Positions 1 through 8,549 of a stretch of 51,611 bases of DNA are shown in pieces. The notes beneath the pieces are model-generated. The model saw only the letters and a program-made list of their open reading frames with translations. It was not told the DNA's origin and did not search any database. Made by a program: the position numbers and the translations under genes. This DNA is from Deltaproteobacteria bacterium (GTDB lineage Bacteria > CG2-30-53-67), in assembly GCA_013151235.1 (NCBI GenBank), contig JAADIO010000061.1:1-51611 (forward strand), given 5' to 3'. Positions within the stretch are counted from its first letter, which is position 1; each line of letters opens with the position of its first letter.

Positions 1-222
1 CATGGTCTTGACGCCCCAAGCGCCAAGATAAAAGAAATTCGCCATGAGATAGAAGTCATTGCCCGTAAACGACAGAAGAATGAAAGTAATATTCCCTTAT
101 CCACGATAAGATCGCTAAATGGCAAGATACATTTCATATCTCAGCTCAATCGGGGTGCCGGGAAATCCCTCCGCAAACGCCTTACAGCCCTCCCATCAGC
201 CGGAGAAATGCCTCAAAATTAA
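1..222 (+). CDS. C-terminal end of a probable reverse transcriptase (5' part outside window)
   Basis: The frame is open from the first base of the window and ends at TAA 220-222, giving 73 residues with no start inside the window. The visible part is basic and ends with a segment of the form IRSLNGKIHFISQLNRGAGK followed by LRKRL. This resembles the thumb/C-terminal segment of bacterial group II-intron-like or retron/UG-type reverse transcriptases, where a Leu-(Lys/Asn)-Gly-Lys-Ile-x-Phe-Ile/Val block is common. The catalytic YxDD region would lie upstream, so the assignment rests on this tail alone. It could be another basic protein. A tRNA cluster follows 140 bp downstream on the opposite strand, a usual neighbourhood for integrated elements. 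Confidence 0.4.
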   Translation, partial: HGLDAPSAKIKEIRHEIEVIARKRQKNESNIPLSTIRSLNGKIHFISQLNRGAGKSLRKRLTALPSAGEMPQN

Positions 223-234
223 GGCATCATTTTC

Positions 235-259
235 CCGGGTTTCTCCTACCAAAACCCGG
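235..259. terminator. Stem-loop between convergent RT tail and tRNA-Leu
   Basis: An 8-bp perfect stem (CCGGGTTT at 235-242 with AAACCCGG at 252-259) encloses a 9-nt loop. It lies between the end of the reverse-transcriptase-like frame and the 3' end of tRNA-Leu, where transcription from both sides would meet. Neither side has a real T-tract, so an intrinsic terminator function is only inferred from position. Confidence 0.3.
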
Positions 260-360
260 TTCCGACTACACAGAAGCCCATATCCACGGCACACGATTTT
301 GGCACACACAGAGGGTGCGAGAAATTTTTATGGCTGTTTTCAATGACTTACAGATATGGT

Positions 361-448
361 TGGTGCCCGGGGCCGGAATCGAACCGGCACGGAGCCAAGC
401 TCCAAGGGATTTTAAGTCCCTTGTGTCTACCAGTTCCACCACCCGGGC
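361..448 (-). tRNA. tRNA-Leu (anticodon UAA), CCA encoded
   Basis: Read on the minus strand, the gene begins GCCCGGGTGGTGGAACTGG and ends with the paired acceptor arm, discriminator A and an encoded CCA (361-363). The anticodon loop reads ACTTAAAAT, giving UAA. A variable arm and the GGTTCGATTCC T-loop are present. The long variable arm and about 88-nt length are typical of a class II leucine tRNA. It is the last gene of a three-tRNA minus-strand cluster. Confidence 0.95.
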
Positions 449-498
449 CGTTTGCAGGGATAAGAAATTACGCTTGAGGGATGCAACATGAACGGAGC

Positions 499-573
<75 letters not shown>

Positions 574-624
574 TGATAAATTAATCAAAGAACAGACTAA
601 CGCTGCTCTTTGAGTATTCATAAA

Positions 625-699
625 TGGAGCGGGAAACGGGATTTGAACCCGCGACCCTCGCCTTGGCAAGGCGATGCTCTACCACTGAGCTATTCCCGC
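625..699 (-). tRNA. tRNA-Gly (anticodon GCC), CCA encoded
   Basis: The minus-strand sequence begins GCGGGAATAGCTCAGTGG, has anticodon loop CTTGCCAAG (GCC) and the GGTTCAAATCC T-loop, and ends in an encoded CCA (625-627). It is the first gene of the minus-strand cluster, about ten bases downstream of the start site predicted from the promoter at 716-744. Confidence 0.96.
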
Positions 700-715
700 T
701 CATTCAGTTTTAAGA

Positions 716-744
716 AAATTAACAAGATTCATCAAGGTTGTCAA
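716..744 (-). promoter_or_regulatory. sigma70 promoter of the tRNA-Gly/Cys/Leu operon
   Basis: On the minus strand a perfect -35 TTGACA (744-739) is followed by a 17-bp spacer and a -10 TAATTT (721-716). Transcription would start near 709, ten bases before the 5' end of tRNA-Gly, so the three tRNAs can be made as one precursor. Confidence 0.6.
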
Positions 745-772
745 ACAAAAAATGAGAAAAAACCCTTTTTTA

Positions 773-801
773 TTGACATCTTACCCCCCGGCCGTTATAT
801 T
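773..801 (+). promoter_or_regulatory. sigma70 promoter of hisS-aspS
   Basis: A perfect -35 TTGACA (773-778), a 17-bp spacer and -10 TATATT (796-801) give an almost consensus promoter. The start site would be near 808, about 20 bases before the hisS GTG. It is divergent from the tRNA promoter; the two -35 boxes are about 28 bp apart. Confidence 0.75.
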
Positions 802-828
802 GTGTGGATTTTACAGGGAGAACTCTGC

Positions 829-2094
829 GTGGAATTCAACGCAATCAGGGGAGTAAAAGATATCCTCCCCGAAGAAATCGATAAATGGCAAGCGGTCGAA
901 TCCTCTGCCCGTGAGACGCTGGAGAATCACGGCTACCGGGAGATCCGGATCCCCGTCTTTGAAGCAACGGAACTCTTCGCACGGAGTATCGGCCAAGGCA
1001 CGGATATCGTCGAGAAAGAAATGTACACCTTTGCGGACAGCAGAGGGGGCAAGATCTCCCTGCGGCCGGAAGGAACGGCCGGCGTGGTCCGCGCAGCAAT
1101 CGAGCATCACCTTCTCACGCCTTCTGCGGTCAACAAGCTTTACTATATCGGCCCCATGTTCCGTCACGAACGGCCCCAGAAGGGAAGATACCGCCAATTC
1201 TATCAGATCGGCGCCGAACTGTTGGGGGTTGACGATCCCAGAGTCGACGCGGAGGTCCTCTCCATGCTCCACCTGCTGTTGCAGCGTCTCGGCATCAACG
1301 GAATTCAACTGGAGCTCAATTCCCTCGGCTGCAAATCATGCCGTCCCTCATACCGGACGGCCCTGCAGGATTTCCTGCGGGCTGCCGGGGACGCTCTCTG
1401 CACGGACTGCATACGACGGACCGATCTCAATCCCCTTCGGGTCCTCGACTGCAAGAATCCCCATTGCAGGGAGGCGATCAAGGACGCTCCGTCGGTGCTT
1501 TCTTCTCTATGCAGCGACTGCATGGACCATTTTGAAACGGTGAAAAATACCTTGGACGATCTTGCCATCACCTATGTAATCAATGAACGGCTGGTCCGGG
1601 GGCTCGACTATTATACCCGGACCACCTTCGAGTTCACCACGACTCAGCTCGGTGCACAAAATGCCGTGGCGGCCGGCGGCCGTTACGACGGGCTGGTGGA
1701 AGAGTTGGGGGGACCTCCCACGCCGGGGATCGGTTTCGCCCTCGGTATGGAACGGCTCATTGCCCTGCTGCCGGAAGGTACGGGCCGCAGCGATCGTCAC
1801 GTCCTCTATCTCGCCCCCCTGGGTGATGCGGCCGTCGTCCGGGCGCCGCGGCTGATGCACCAGCTCCGAAGCCGGGGGATTTCTGCGGAAACGGATTACC
1901 GGGGGAAGAGTCTCAAAAGTCAGATGAAGAGAGCGGACAGGCTGCATGCCTGCTATGTGGGCATCCTCGGAGAGGATGAATTGAGCGAGGGGGTCGTCCT
2001 CCTACGCAACATGGCAAACAAGGAACAACGAAAGGTCCCTCTGGACCAATTTGTCGAAGTTATTACCTCAACGTTGTCACGGGATCATTCATGA
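829..2094 (+). CDS. hisS: Histidyl-tRNA synthetase
   Basis: This enzyme charges tRNA-His in the cytoplasm. The protein is 421 residues, the usual length for bacterial HisRS. Class II motif 2 is seen in the RPEGTAGVVRA region, the histidine-binding blocks are LVRGLDYYTRTTFEF and AAGGRYDGL, and an anticodon-binding domain follows. The insertion domain carries four cysteine pairs or near-pairs (CKSC, CTDC, CKNPHC, CSDC). The start is taken as GTG 829 because AGGGAG at 815-820 is well spaced and translation there gives the family N-terminus (FNAIRGVKDILPEE). An upstream in-frame ATG at 610 would run through tRNA-Gly and is rejected. The stop overlaps the aspS start (ATGA), so the two synthetases are translationally coupled. 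Confidence 0.97.
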   Translation: MEFNAIRGVKDILPEEIDKWQAVESSARETLENHGYREIRIPVFEATELFARSIGQGTDIVEKEMYTFADSRGGKISLRPEGTAGVVRAAIEHHLLTPSAVNKLYYIGPMFRHERPQKGRYRQFYQIGAELLGVDDPRVDAEVLSMLHLLLQRLGINGIQLELNSLGCKSCRPSYRTALQDFLRAAGDALCTDCIRRTDLNPLRVLDCKNPHCREAIKDAPSVLSSLCSDCMDHFETVKNTLDDLAITYVINERLVRGLDYYTRTTFEFTTTQLGAQNAVAAGGRYDGLVEELGGPPTPGIGFALGMERLIALLPEGTGRSDRHVLYLAPLGDAAVVRAPRLMHQLRSRGISAETDYRGKSLKSQMKRADRLHACYVGILGEDELSEGVVLLRNMANKEQRKVPLDQFVEVITSTLSRDHS

Positions 2095-3866
2095 AAACCA
2101 TCAAACGGAACAGATATTGTGGAGAACTCGGGGCCGGTGATGCAGGGACGACGGTCGTCCTCGCCGGCTGGGTACAGAAACGGAGAGACCACGGGGGATT
2201 GATCTTCATCGATCTCCGGGACCGGTCGGGCATTGCCCAAATCGTCTTCAGCCCGGACGTTTCCCGGGATAGCCACGAATTGGCCCATGATCTTCGAAGT
2301 GAATATGTCATAGTCGTGCGGGGCGAGGTCCGGAGGCGCCCGGAGGAGATGATCAATCCCAAGCTTGAGACAGGCCGGATCGAGGTCTATGTCGATCATC
2401 TCGAGATCCTCAACAAGAGCAAGACCCCTCCCTTCATGATCGAGGACGACATCGACGTTTCCGAGAGCCTCCGTCTGAAGTACCGTTACCTCGACCTGCG
2501 CCGCAAGCAGATGCAGAAGGCCGTGAAACTGCGCCACCACATCTCACGGATCACGCGGGAGTTTCTGAATCAGAAGGGGTTCCTGGAGATCGAGACCCCG
2601 ATCCTGACCAAGTCTACGCCCGAAGGGGCGCGGGATTACCTTGTCCCCAGCCGGGTCTCGCCCGGGCATTTTTATGCGCTGCCCCAATCGCCTCAACTCT
2701 TCAAACAGCTCCTGATGATGTCCGGTTTCGAGCGTTACTACCAGATCGTCCGGTGTTTCCGGGACGAGGACCTCCGGGCCGACCGGCAGCCGGAATTCAC
2801 CCAGATAGACATGGAACTCTCCTTCATTGATGAAGAAGACATATTCACCATCGTGGAGGAGATGATCGCCCGGATCTTCCGGAAGACGAGGGGAATCGAG
2901 GTGAAGACACCCTTCCTGCGTATGCCCTACGCCGAGGCCCGGGACCGTTTCGGACTCGACAAGCCGGATACCCGCTTCGGACTGGAATTGAAAGATATAT
3001 CCGGCCTGGCGGAAGAGTCCGGGTTCAAGGTCTTCACGGGGGCCGTGGCCTCCGGCGGGACGGTGCGGGGGATCCGCCTCCCCGGCTGCGCCTCCTATTC
3101 CCGGAAGGATCTCGACAACCTGACGGAATATGTCAAGATCTTCGGGGCGAAGGGGCTCGCCTGGCTGAAGGTCGCAGAAGGCAACAGGATCGAATCTCCC
3201 ATCGCAAAGTTCTTCTCTCCGGAGCTACTCGGTTCGATCCGGGAACGGCTCGGCGGAACTCCCGGCGACCTGCTCGCCTTCGTGGCGGACTCCCCGGAGG
3301 TCGCTTTCGAGGCCCTCGGCAACCTTCGCAACGAAATGGGGAGGCGCCTGGGGCTGATCGACAAGACCTTGCACGATTTTCTCTGGATCACCGACTTCCC
3401 GCTCCTTGAATGGGATGCGCAGGAGAAACGTTACGTCGCGCTCCACCATCCTTTCACCGCCCCGCGGGAGGAGGATCTTACGCTGATGAAGTCCGATCCG
3501 GGGAAGGTCCGTGCCAGGGCCTACGACCTGGTTTTAAACGGGTCGGAGATAGGCGGCGGCAGTATCCGTATCCATCGCCAGGAGGTTCAGGAGGAGATGT
3601 TCGACGCCCTGGGGATAGACCGTGAAGAGGCGAAGGATCGCTTCGGGTTCCTCCTGGAGGCCCTTGAATACGGTGCGCCGCCCCACGGCGGGATCGCCTT
3701 CGGTCTCGACCGTATTACCATGATTTTAAGCGGCGCCTCATCCATTCGGGAGGTCATTCCTTTCCCGAAGACCCAGAAGGCAGCCTGCCTGATGACCGAG
3801 GCACCGTCCCGGGTCGACAAAAAACAACTTGATGAGCTGATGATCCGGACGGAAATCGTAGAATAA
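2091..3866 (+). CDS. aspS: Aspartyl-tRNA synthetase, bacterial type
   Basis: This enzyme charges tRNA-Asp, and possibly also tRNA-Asn if the organism uses the GatCAB route, which cannot be decided here. At 591 residues it matches the bacterial AspRS length. An N-terminal OB fold (about residues 15-110) is followed by the class II core with motif 2 FRDEDLRADRQPEFTQID, the bacterial GAD insertion around 300-420, and motif 3 GIAFGLDRITMIL near the C-terminus. The start ATG overlaps the hisS stop by 4 bp. hisS-aspS is a common arrangement in Deltaproteobacteria and Firmicutes. Confidence 0.97.
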   Translation: MKTIKRNRYCGELGAGDAGTTVVLAGWVQKRRDHGGLIFIDLRDRSGIAQIVFSPDVSRDSHELAHDLRSEYVIVVRGEVRRRPEEMINPKLETGRIEVYVDHLEILNKSKTPPFMIEDDIDVSESLRLKYRYLDLRRKQMQKAVKLRHHISRITREFLNQKGFLEIETPILTKSTPEGARDYLVPSRVSPGHFYALPQSPQLFKQLLMMSGFERYYQIVRCFRDEDLRADRQPEFTQIDMELSFIDEEDIFTIVEEMIARIFRKTRGIEVKTPFLRMPYAEARDRFGLDKPDTRFGLELKDISGLAEESGFKVFTGAVASGGTVRGIRLPGCASYSRKDLDNLTEYVKIFGAKGLAWLKVAEGNRIESPIAKFFSPELLGSIRERLGGTPGDLLAFVADSPEVAFEALGNLRNEMGRRLGLIDKTLHDFLWITDFPLLEWDAQEKRYVALHHPFTAPREEDLTLMKSDPGKVRARAYDLVLNGSEIGGGSIRIHRQEVQEEMFDALGIDREEAKDRFGFLLEALEYGAPPHGGIAFGLDRITMILSGASSIREVIPFPKTQKAACLMTEAPSRVDKKQLDELMIRTEIVE

Positions 3867-3970
3867 ATTTTCTCCCCGCTTCTGCCGGGGGGGATGGAAA
3901 AGAATCCATTCGAAAAACATCTCCGCCCGGCATATCTTCCCAGTGGGCGGAATGAGGAGATCATATAGAT

Positions 3971-4810
3971 ATGTTGCAAAAAAATCCTGCACAACCTCCG
4001 GTCCTATGTAGGAGAAAAAATCTCCATGAGGCATCTGACAAAGGAAGAAGAAAGTCGGGAAAGTTCTTTTTTCACTCTCTGTTATGCCTCTGCTCTCTTG
4101 TCGTAATCATCTTCTTGACTTCCTGCGCGAGGATCCCTGTCCAGGAGATCCAGGACGCTCGAGACCTCTTCGAGGCGGCAAAGAGTTCCTGCGCCCGGGT
4201 CTACATGACGCAGGAGATGAAACAGGCGCAGTCAAGACTCGGTCAAATCGACCGGGGAACACGGAAGAAAACCCGCCTCCCCAAAAAGAAGCTGAGAAAG
4301 CTTGCCCTTGAGGTCCAGGATCTCTCCAAAAAGATGGTCAACGAAACGGCCCGCATTAAAACAAGACTCTATAAGAAAATCCAGCAGAATATCCTTCTCG
4401 CCATAAAGAACATTCACGAAGGAGAAAAGGCGGAGGCAAATCGCTACGCCCGGAAGGAATACAGAGAAGCGATTGCCGGTGTACGCAAGGCACGGAAGCT
4501 CTCCCAGGAGGAATGCCGCTATACTGAAGCACTGAAAGAGTCGGAATCCGCCCTGGAATATGCAAAAGAGAGCATTACCAAGGCCCGTGCTTTCAAGAAG
4601 GAATTAGAGAAGAAACTACCCCATTACCACATTGTACGGAAAGGGGAAACCCTGAAAAGTATCGCGAAGAGCGAACCGGTCTACGGAGATGAGTCTTTCT
4701 GGGAGATCATATACAAGGCTAACCGGGACCAGATCCGTAACCCCGACGTCCTCTATCCCGGCCAGCAGATTTATCTCCCTTCCAGGAAGGAATTCTCTCG
4801 CTCACATTAA
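3971..4810 (+). CDS. LysM-domain lipoprotein with helical N-terminal region
   Basis: Probable envelope lipoprotein of 279 residues. After a basic n-region and a hydrophobic stretch there is a lipobox LTSC, with Cys52 as the expected lipidated residue. Residues 55-215 are charged and strongly helical (many K/E/A/R), resembling DUF4398-type helical regions. Residues about 220-272 form a single LysM domain (YHIVRKGETLKSIAKSEP to YPGQQIYLPS), a peptidoglycan-binding fold. The start is ATG 3971 with AGGAGA ten bases upstream. The n-region before the hydrophobic core is unusually long for a lipoprotein signal peptide, but no ATG, GTG or TTG lies in frame closer to the core. A role in linking outer membrane and peptidoglycan is inference. 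Confidence 0.75.
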   Translation: MLQKNPAQPPVLCRRKNLHEASDKGRRKSGKFFFHSLLCLCSLVVIIFLTSCARIPVQEIQDARDLFEAAKSSCARVYMTQEMKQAQSRLGQIDRGTRKKTRLPKKKLRKLALEVQDLSKKMVNETARIKTRLYKKIQQNILLAIKNIHEGEKAEANRYARKEYREAIAGVRKARKLSQEECRYTEALKESESALEYAKESITKARAFKKELEKKLPHYHIVRKGETLKSIAKSEPVYGDESFWEIIYKANRDQIRNPDVLYPGQQIYLPSRKEFSRSH

Positions 4811-4831
4811 CCTTGTATCCGGCAGCTCCCA

Positions 4832-5104
4832 ATGGACCTGAAACTTATTATCACAGTCTTTGCCACCGTTTTCCTCGCCGAGGTCGCCGACAAGACGCAG
4901 ATCGCGACTTTTCTCTATGCCTCGGACAGCGGCAACTCCCGCCTGGCCGTCTGGATAGGTGCCGTAGCCGCTCTCACCCTGACCTCTACGATCGCTGTGT
5001 TTGCAGGTTACTATCTCTCTCATCAAATCAACGCAAAGATCATGACAAGAATCGCCGGTACAACCTTTATCATCGTGGGAGTCTGGACACTGCTGCGGGG
5101 GTGA
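4832..5104 (+). CDS. Half-size Gdt1/TMEM165 (UPF0016) family membrane protein
   Basis: Small inner-membrane protein of 90 residues with three predicted hydrophobic helices. The family signature near the start reads EVADKTQ, compared with the usual E-x-G-D-(K/R)-(T/S), so alanine replaces the glycine. Family members transport divalent cations (Mn2+, Ca2+) using acidic residues of two such motifs. Many bacterial members have both motifs in one chain of about 190 residues. This one has a single copy, so a functional unit would need a homodimer or a partner gene not in the window. It follows the LysM gene after 21 bp and probably shares its transcript. The ribosome site is weak. Confidence 0.7.
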   Translation: MDLKLIITVFATVFLAEVADKTQIATFLYASDSGNSRLAVWIGAVAALTLTSTIAVFAGYYLSHQINAKIMTRIAGTTFIIVGVWTLLRG

Positions 5105-5150
5105 GCAAAGGGGAGCTGGACGCCTGCCTCCTCACGCTAAAGCATAAAAA

Positions 5151-5200
5151 ATCCCCATCCTCTTTCCCTCTATACTATGCAGGAAAAAAGGATGGGGGAT
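5151..5200 (-). terminator. Intrinsic terminator at the end of the cytochrome operon
   Basis: CCCCATCC (5153-5160) pairs with GGATGGGG (5190-5197), with extra partial pairing inside the loop. On the minus strand the stem is followed by ATTTTTTATG, a good U-tract, so it terminates the heptahaem cytochrome transcript. On the plus strand the stem also lies just downstream of the Gdt1-like gene and may work weakly in that direction. Confidence 0.75.
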
Positions 5201-5220
5201 GGGGTTTGTGTCGGCTTTCT

Positions 5221-7635
5221 CTATTTCCAGGAATCCGCTACAATTTTCTGCAGCTTATCGTAAGGATACTTCCGAACGAGATCCTTGACCGAAAGTTTCT
5301 GATCTCCTTGCCGCATGAAGTGCATCAGCGTCACTGACGCCCAGTAATCGTTATACACGGCCGACCCCTTCAACTGGACCGGGACACCCATCTTGTTGAC
5401 CGTATGACAGGCTGCACAGGTGACCGGTCCCGCATATTTCCCGTCCGGACTGAACTGGAGAGCCTGTTCATGACTGGTCCGGTCCACGGTCCGGTCCGGC
5501 CCTTCATAACGTGTTGGATAAAGACCGTGAATCGATTCATGGCAGGACTGGCACGCCATGTCTCCGTGGGCCTTGGAATACCGATAGAGGGCGTACTTGT
5601 TCGGTTGGTCGATCGGGAAGTATTGCCCTCCTTCACTCTCCACGAAAGGCGCCGCATGGCAGTTGGCACAGTGCGGCTCCGAGGCCGCCAGCCACCAATC
5701 CTTTCCACCGGAGGCTCCGTCGTAGGGAACGGGATTCCCTTTTTTTGCATTCCAAGCAGCAAGAACAAGCTTTCCTTTCGCATCTTTGGATGCACGCACC
5801 ATAGTCGCACCCTTATGGTCCAGGTAAAAGCTGGTTAAAGGATTAGATTTTGTACCCACTTTCGGGTCCGCATAATAATCTCTGAATTTCGCCTCATCCC
5901 CACCGGAGATCGTCTTTACAACCTCCTGAATAGGACGATTACGCAGGGTCTTCCCTTTCTGTGTAACAACATTTGTAAGATTGTCATACCGATAAAGGTC
6001 CTGCGTTAACTGGTTATGACAGTTGGTACAGGTCAGCCCCCGCATTTCGTTGATCTTTTCTCCGTTCTCGTCACGCAGACTGACATTTTCCAGATACCAC
6101 CGTCCAACGTTATTCAGGAAAAAGGGCGGCTTGACGTCGGGATTCGTGTGCGCATCCCGCCTCAGATAGCATCCGCCGCCGGCGATTCTCTGGTCGGCAC
6201 CGGTAAAGCGGGGGATCCCCACATCGTTGATGATCTGGAAGGGATTGCTGGAAAAATCATTCATCTCTTTCGGTTGCCAGTGGGTCGGGTGGCAAGCCTG
6301 ACAACTCTGTGTCCGACCGGCTTTGTCCCCCATCGGAATCACTTGCATGTGAGTGCCGTGTATCGCTTCGGTCAGCGGGATGGCCTGCACCGCTTTATAG
6401 CCGGTCACACCGGAACGCGGTTCATGCAGATTGCCGGAGATGTTGTCTCCATGGCAGTCGGCACAGTTGACCGGCCCGACCGAACCGAGTCGATGCGTTG
6501 AGGCATTCTTGTCATACTCCTTCAGAAACCCGGTTCCAAAATGCTTGTCATGCAGTTCCAGGATGTTGATCGCAGCCTGGGAAAATCGAGCCATGTACTC
6601 GGAGATGTCCGGATATGCGTGCGTCCGGTAAAAATACTCCTCGTCAAAATGAACCAGCCCTTCCTGCCGCGACATAATCGCCGCCCGGCCGTCACCGGAG
6701 TGGCAAGCATAGCAGTTCGGGATATCAACGGGGTTGGTCCCGATATATTGGATAACACGGCCTTTGTGCATGATCGGCTTTTTGTTGCCGTCCTGAAGCT
6801 GCACCACCGACACCTGGTAGGGCTGAAAGTTCTTGTTGGTGATGGTACGCATGGTCTTGGTCAGCCGACTGTCATTAAAAGCCGTCAGGGGAAGCCCCAG
6901 CGCATCCCAGACATAAGAGGATGTCAGTTTTAACGGCACGTTCCGAACCGCCGGAATCAGGGTGTCCGTGAGAACGACATTCCCCCCTTCGTCACCGGCA
7001 TAGTCGAGATAACCACCGGACAACGCCTTACCGCTCGGCCCGGCATCGACCGGAATCTGGATCTCTTTCCCGATGTGCAGACGCTTTTTGGGACTCCAAT
7101 CCTTGGGAACGGTCCCATCCAGGTCCCGGTAAATGAACAGGTGCGTCCAGACATAGTTAGCCATATTGTCACCGGCGTCATCCATCCGGCCATTCCCGTT
7201 CACATCCTTGGCCACCCCCCAGTACCGCATCTTGTTTCCTTCACTGTAGCTGTTGTCCTTGATATAGTAGTAAAGCTTCACATTGTCATCGGGGGAGAGA
7301 AGCTGGGGAAGTTTCCCGTTCTCCCCCGATTTGACCGCCTGGGCCTGGATGCTGTTATAGGGGGGAATGATACAGCAATAAGTCATATTGAACCCGACAC
7401 AGTGCATCCCTAATTCATAGTTGATGAAAATGTTGTACGGGTTTCGAGGATTGTAGGCCACAATCTTCCTCCCGAAAAATCCACCGGTCTTCAGCGTGGA
7501 AGGCTCTAAAAAATCAAGCCCGAAGGGAGGCTTCGTGTCATATCGGGCCTTGGCCAGGAGGGACGGAGTAAAAGAGAAAAGGATCGCTGCAAAAACAACG
7601 GTCATCCACACGCCCCGGTTTTGTAATTTTTTCAT
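5221..7635 (-). CDS. Large exported heptahaem c-type cytochrome
   Basis: Secreted or outer-membrane-associated multihaem cytochrome of 804 residues. Seven CXXCH haem sites are visible, at about residues 308, 391, 445, 536, 656, 695 and 740, all in the C-terminal 60 percent. The first 300 residues contain a signal peptide (core TVVFAAILFSFTPSLLA) and then a haem-free domain carrying NYELGMHCVGFNMTYCC near residue 75, a GMHC motif shared by many large deltaproteobacterial cytochromes of unknown role. The start is ATG 7635, because AAGGAGG sits 8 bases upstream; an in-frame ATG six codons earlier lies before that ribosome site and is rejected. It follows the DUF3034-like gene by 20 bp in a sigma54-driven operon. 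Electron transfer across the envelope is inferred; the substrate is unknown. Confidence 0.85.
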   Translation of the reverse strand: MKKLQNRGVWMTVVFAAILFSFTPSLLAKARYDTKPPFGLDFLEPSTLKTGGFFGRKIVAYNPRNPYNIFINYELGMHCVGFNMTYCCIIPPYNSIQAQAVKSGENGKLPQLLSPDDNVKLYYYIKDNSYSEGNKMRYWGVAKDVNGNGRMDDAGDNMANYVWTHLFIYRDLDGTVPKDWSPKKRLHIGKEIQIPVDAGPSGKALSGGYLDYAGDEGGNVVLTDTLIPAVRNVPLKLTSSYVWDALGLPLTAFNDSRLTKTMRTITNKNFQPYQVSVVQLQDGNKKPIMHKGRVIQYIGTNPVDIPNCYACHSGDGRAAIMSRQEGLVHFDEEYFYRTHAYPDISEYMARFSQAAINILELHDKHFGTGFLKEYDKNASTHRLGSVGPVNCADCHGDNISGNLHEPRSGVTGYKAVQAIPLTEAIHGTHMQVIPMGDKAGRTQSCQACHPTHWQPKEMNDFSSNPFQIINDVGIPRFTGADQRIAGGGCYLRRDAHTNPDVKPPFFLNNVGRWYLENVSLRDENGEKINEMRGLTCTNCHNQLTQDLYRYDNLTNVVTQKGKTLRNRPIQEVVKTISGGDEAKFRDYYADPKVGTKSNPLTSFYLDHKGATMVRASKDAKGKLVLAAWNAKKGNPVPYDGASGGKDWWLAASEPHCANCHAAPFVESEGGQYFPIDQPNKYALYRYSKAHGDMACQSCHESIHGLYPTRYEGPDRTVDRTSHEQALQFSPDGKYAGPVTCAACHTVNKMGVPVQLKGSAVYNDYWASVTLMHFMRQGDQKLSVKDLVRKYPYDKLQKIVADSWK

Positions 7636-7655
7636 AGACCCCGCCTCCTTCATGG

Positions 7656-8549
7656 TTAAAAGTCATACTTCATATTCATATAAAGACCGGTATTCACATT
7701 CCGGTTCACAATATTGCCGAAATTAACCACGGCCCCCGTGATCGAGAGTCCCTTGGTCGGGAAATAGGCGATAAAAAAATCGGTCCAGTTATCTTCCTGG
7801 AAGGAACCGATACCGGCAACGCTCTTGTACTCGTTCGGTTTGCCCCGGAACTCCACGCCGACCGCTACATTTGATTCCGGGAGAACAGCCAGGGAGGCTT
7901 CCGGCTCAAAATTCCCGTTCTTGCTGAAGCCGAGATAGCCGGTCTGCGCAGCCTTGGTGTACCGGCCGCTCAGGTTGATCAGTACCGGCATTTTCCACCC
8001 TTTATAGAGCTTGGTCACCGAAAGACAATAATCCAGACCCGAATCATCATCCATACCGGTGGAAGTAAACGCCCCTCCACCGTTCTTGTCCGCGTGGGCT
8101 ATATCCTGGTTCTTTTTATACTCGATGGAAACCGATACCGCGGGAAGAGTATCCGTTTCTTTTAACAGCAAGACTTTAGCATGATAAGTGTCAATCGTCA
8201 ACTCGTCAATGCCGATATTCAGACCGTTCCCGCCCAGGATATTGGTCGTATCGAAAACCGTGCGTGCAAAGCCAAGTTCCAGGCGGTCGCTGATGGTCTC
8301 GTTGAAGTGATATACATTCACATTGAAATTCTGAGGGAAGATGTAGGTCGATCCCACGGACGGATTCCCGAAAAGTTGCCCATCTGCGGGGGGATTCGTC
8401 AGATAGGCCCAGGGAACGAGCCCTCCCCCGCCTTCCCCTTCAATATTGACCACAGGAGGACCTGCGATTGCGGACCTCGTAACCAGGAAGATAAAACTGA
8501 CCAAAAACATCGAAAAAACCGGCAAAGCGTGATAACATTTCTTCATCAT
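7656..8549 (-). CDS. Outer-membrane beta-barrel-like protein, DUF3034-like
   Basis: Exported protein of 297 residues. A signal peptide ends at about residue 30 (RSAIA before GPPVVN). The mature start GPPVVNIEGEGGGGLVPWAY closely resembles the N-terminus of DUF3034 proteins, which are predicted outer-membrane barrels. The rest alternates polar and hydrophobic residues with many aromatic and glycine turns and ends in KYDF, the aromatic C-terminus typical of BAM substrates. TAGGAGG lies 6 bases before the chosen ATG 8549, and a second ATG follows directly. With the heptahaem cytochrome downstream it may form a porin-cytochrome type module, but no direct evidence for a complex is visible. Confidence 0.65.
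   Translation of the reverse strand: MMKKCYHALPVFSMFLVSFIFLVTRSAIAGPPVVNIEGEGGGGLVPWAYLTNPPADGQLFGNPSVGSTYIFPQNFNVNVYHFNETISDRLELGFARTVFDTTNILGGNGLNIGIDELTIDTYHAKVLLLKETDTLPAVSVSIEYKKNQDIAHADKNGGGAFTSTGMDDDSGLDYCLSVTKLYKGWKMPVLINLSGRYTKAAQTGYLGFSKNGNFEPEASLAVLPESNVAVGVEFRGKPNEYKSVAGIGSFQEDNWTDFFIAYFPTKGLSITGAVVNFGNIVNRNVNTGLYMNMKYDF

Noticed and set aside
1-360. Diversity-generating retroelement
   Set aside because: Only the RT-like tail is in the window. I see no template/variable repeat pair, so nothing beyond a reverse-transcriptase-like fragment can be claimed.
610-828. Upstream extension of hisS from ATG 610
   Set aside because: It would run through tRNA-Gly and the hisS promoter. GTG 829 has a ribosome site and gives the family N-terminus.
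3880-3950. Two GC-rich hairpins after aspS as intrinsic terminators
   Set aside because: CTCCCCG/CGGGGGG and CCGCCC/GGGCGG stems are present but neither is followed by a T-run, so termination cannot be supported; they may only be leader structures of the LysM gene.
7636-7653. Earlier in-frame ATG for the heptahaem cytochrome
   Set aside because: The AAGGAGG ribosome site lies between this ATG and the ATG at 7635, so it can serve only the later one.
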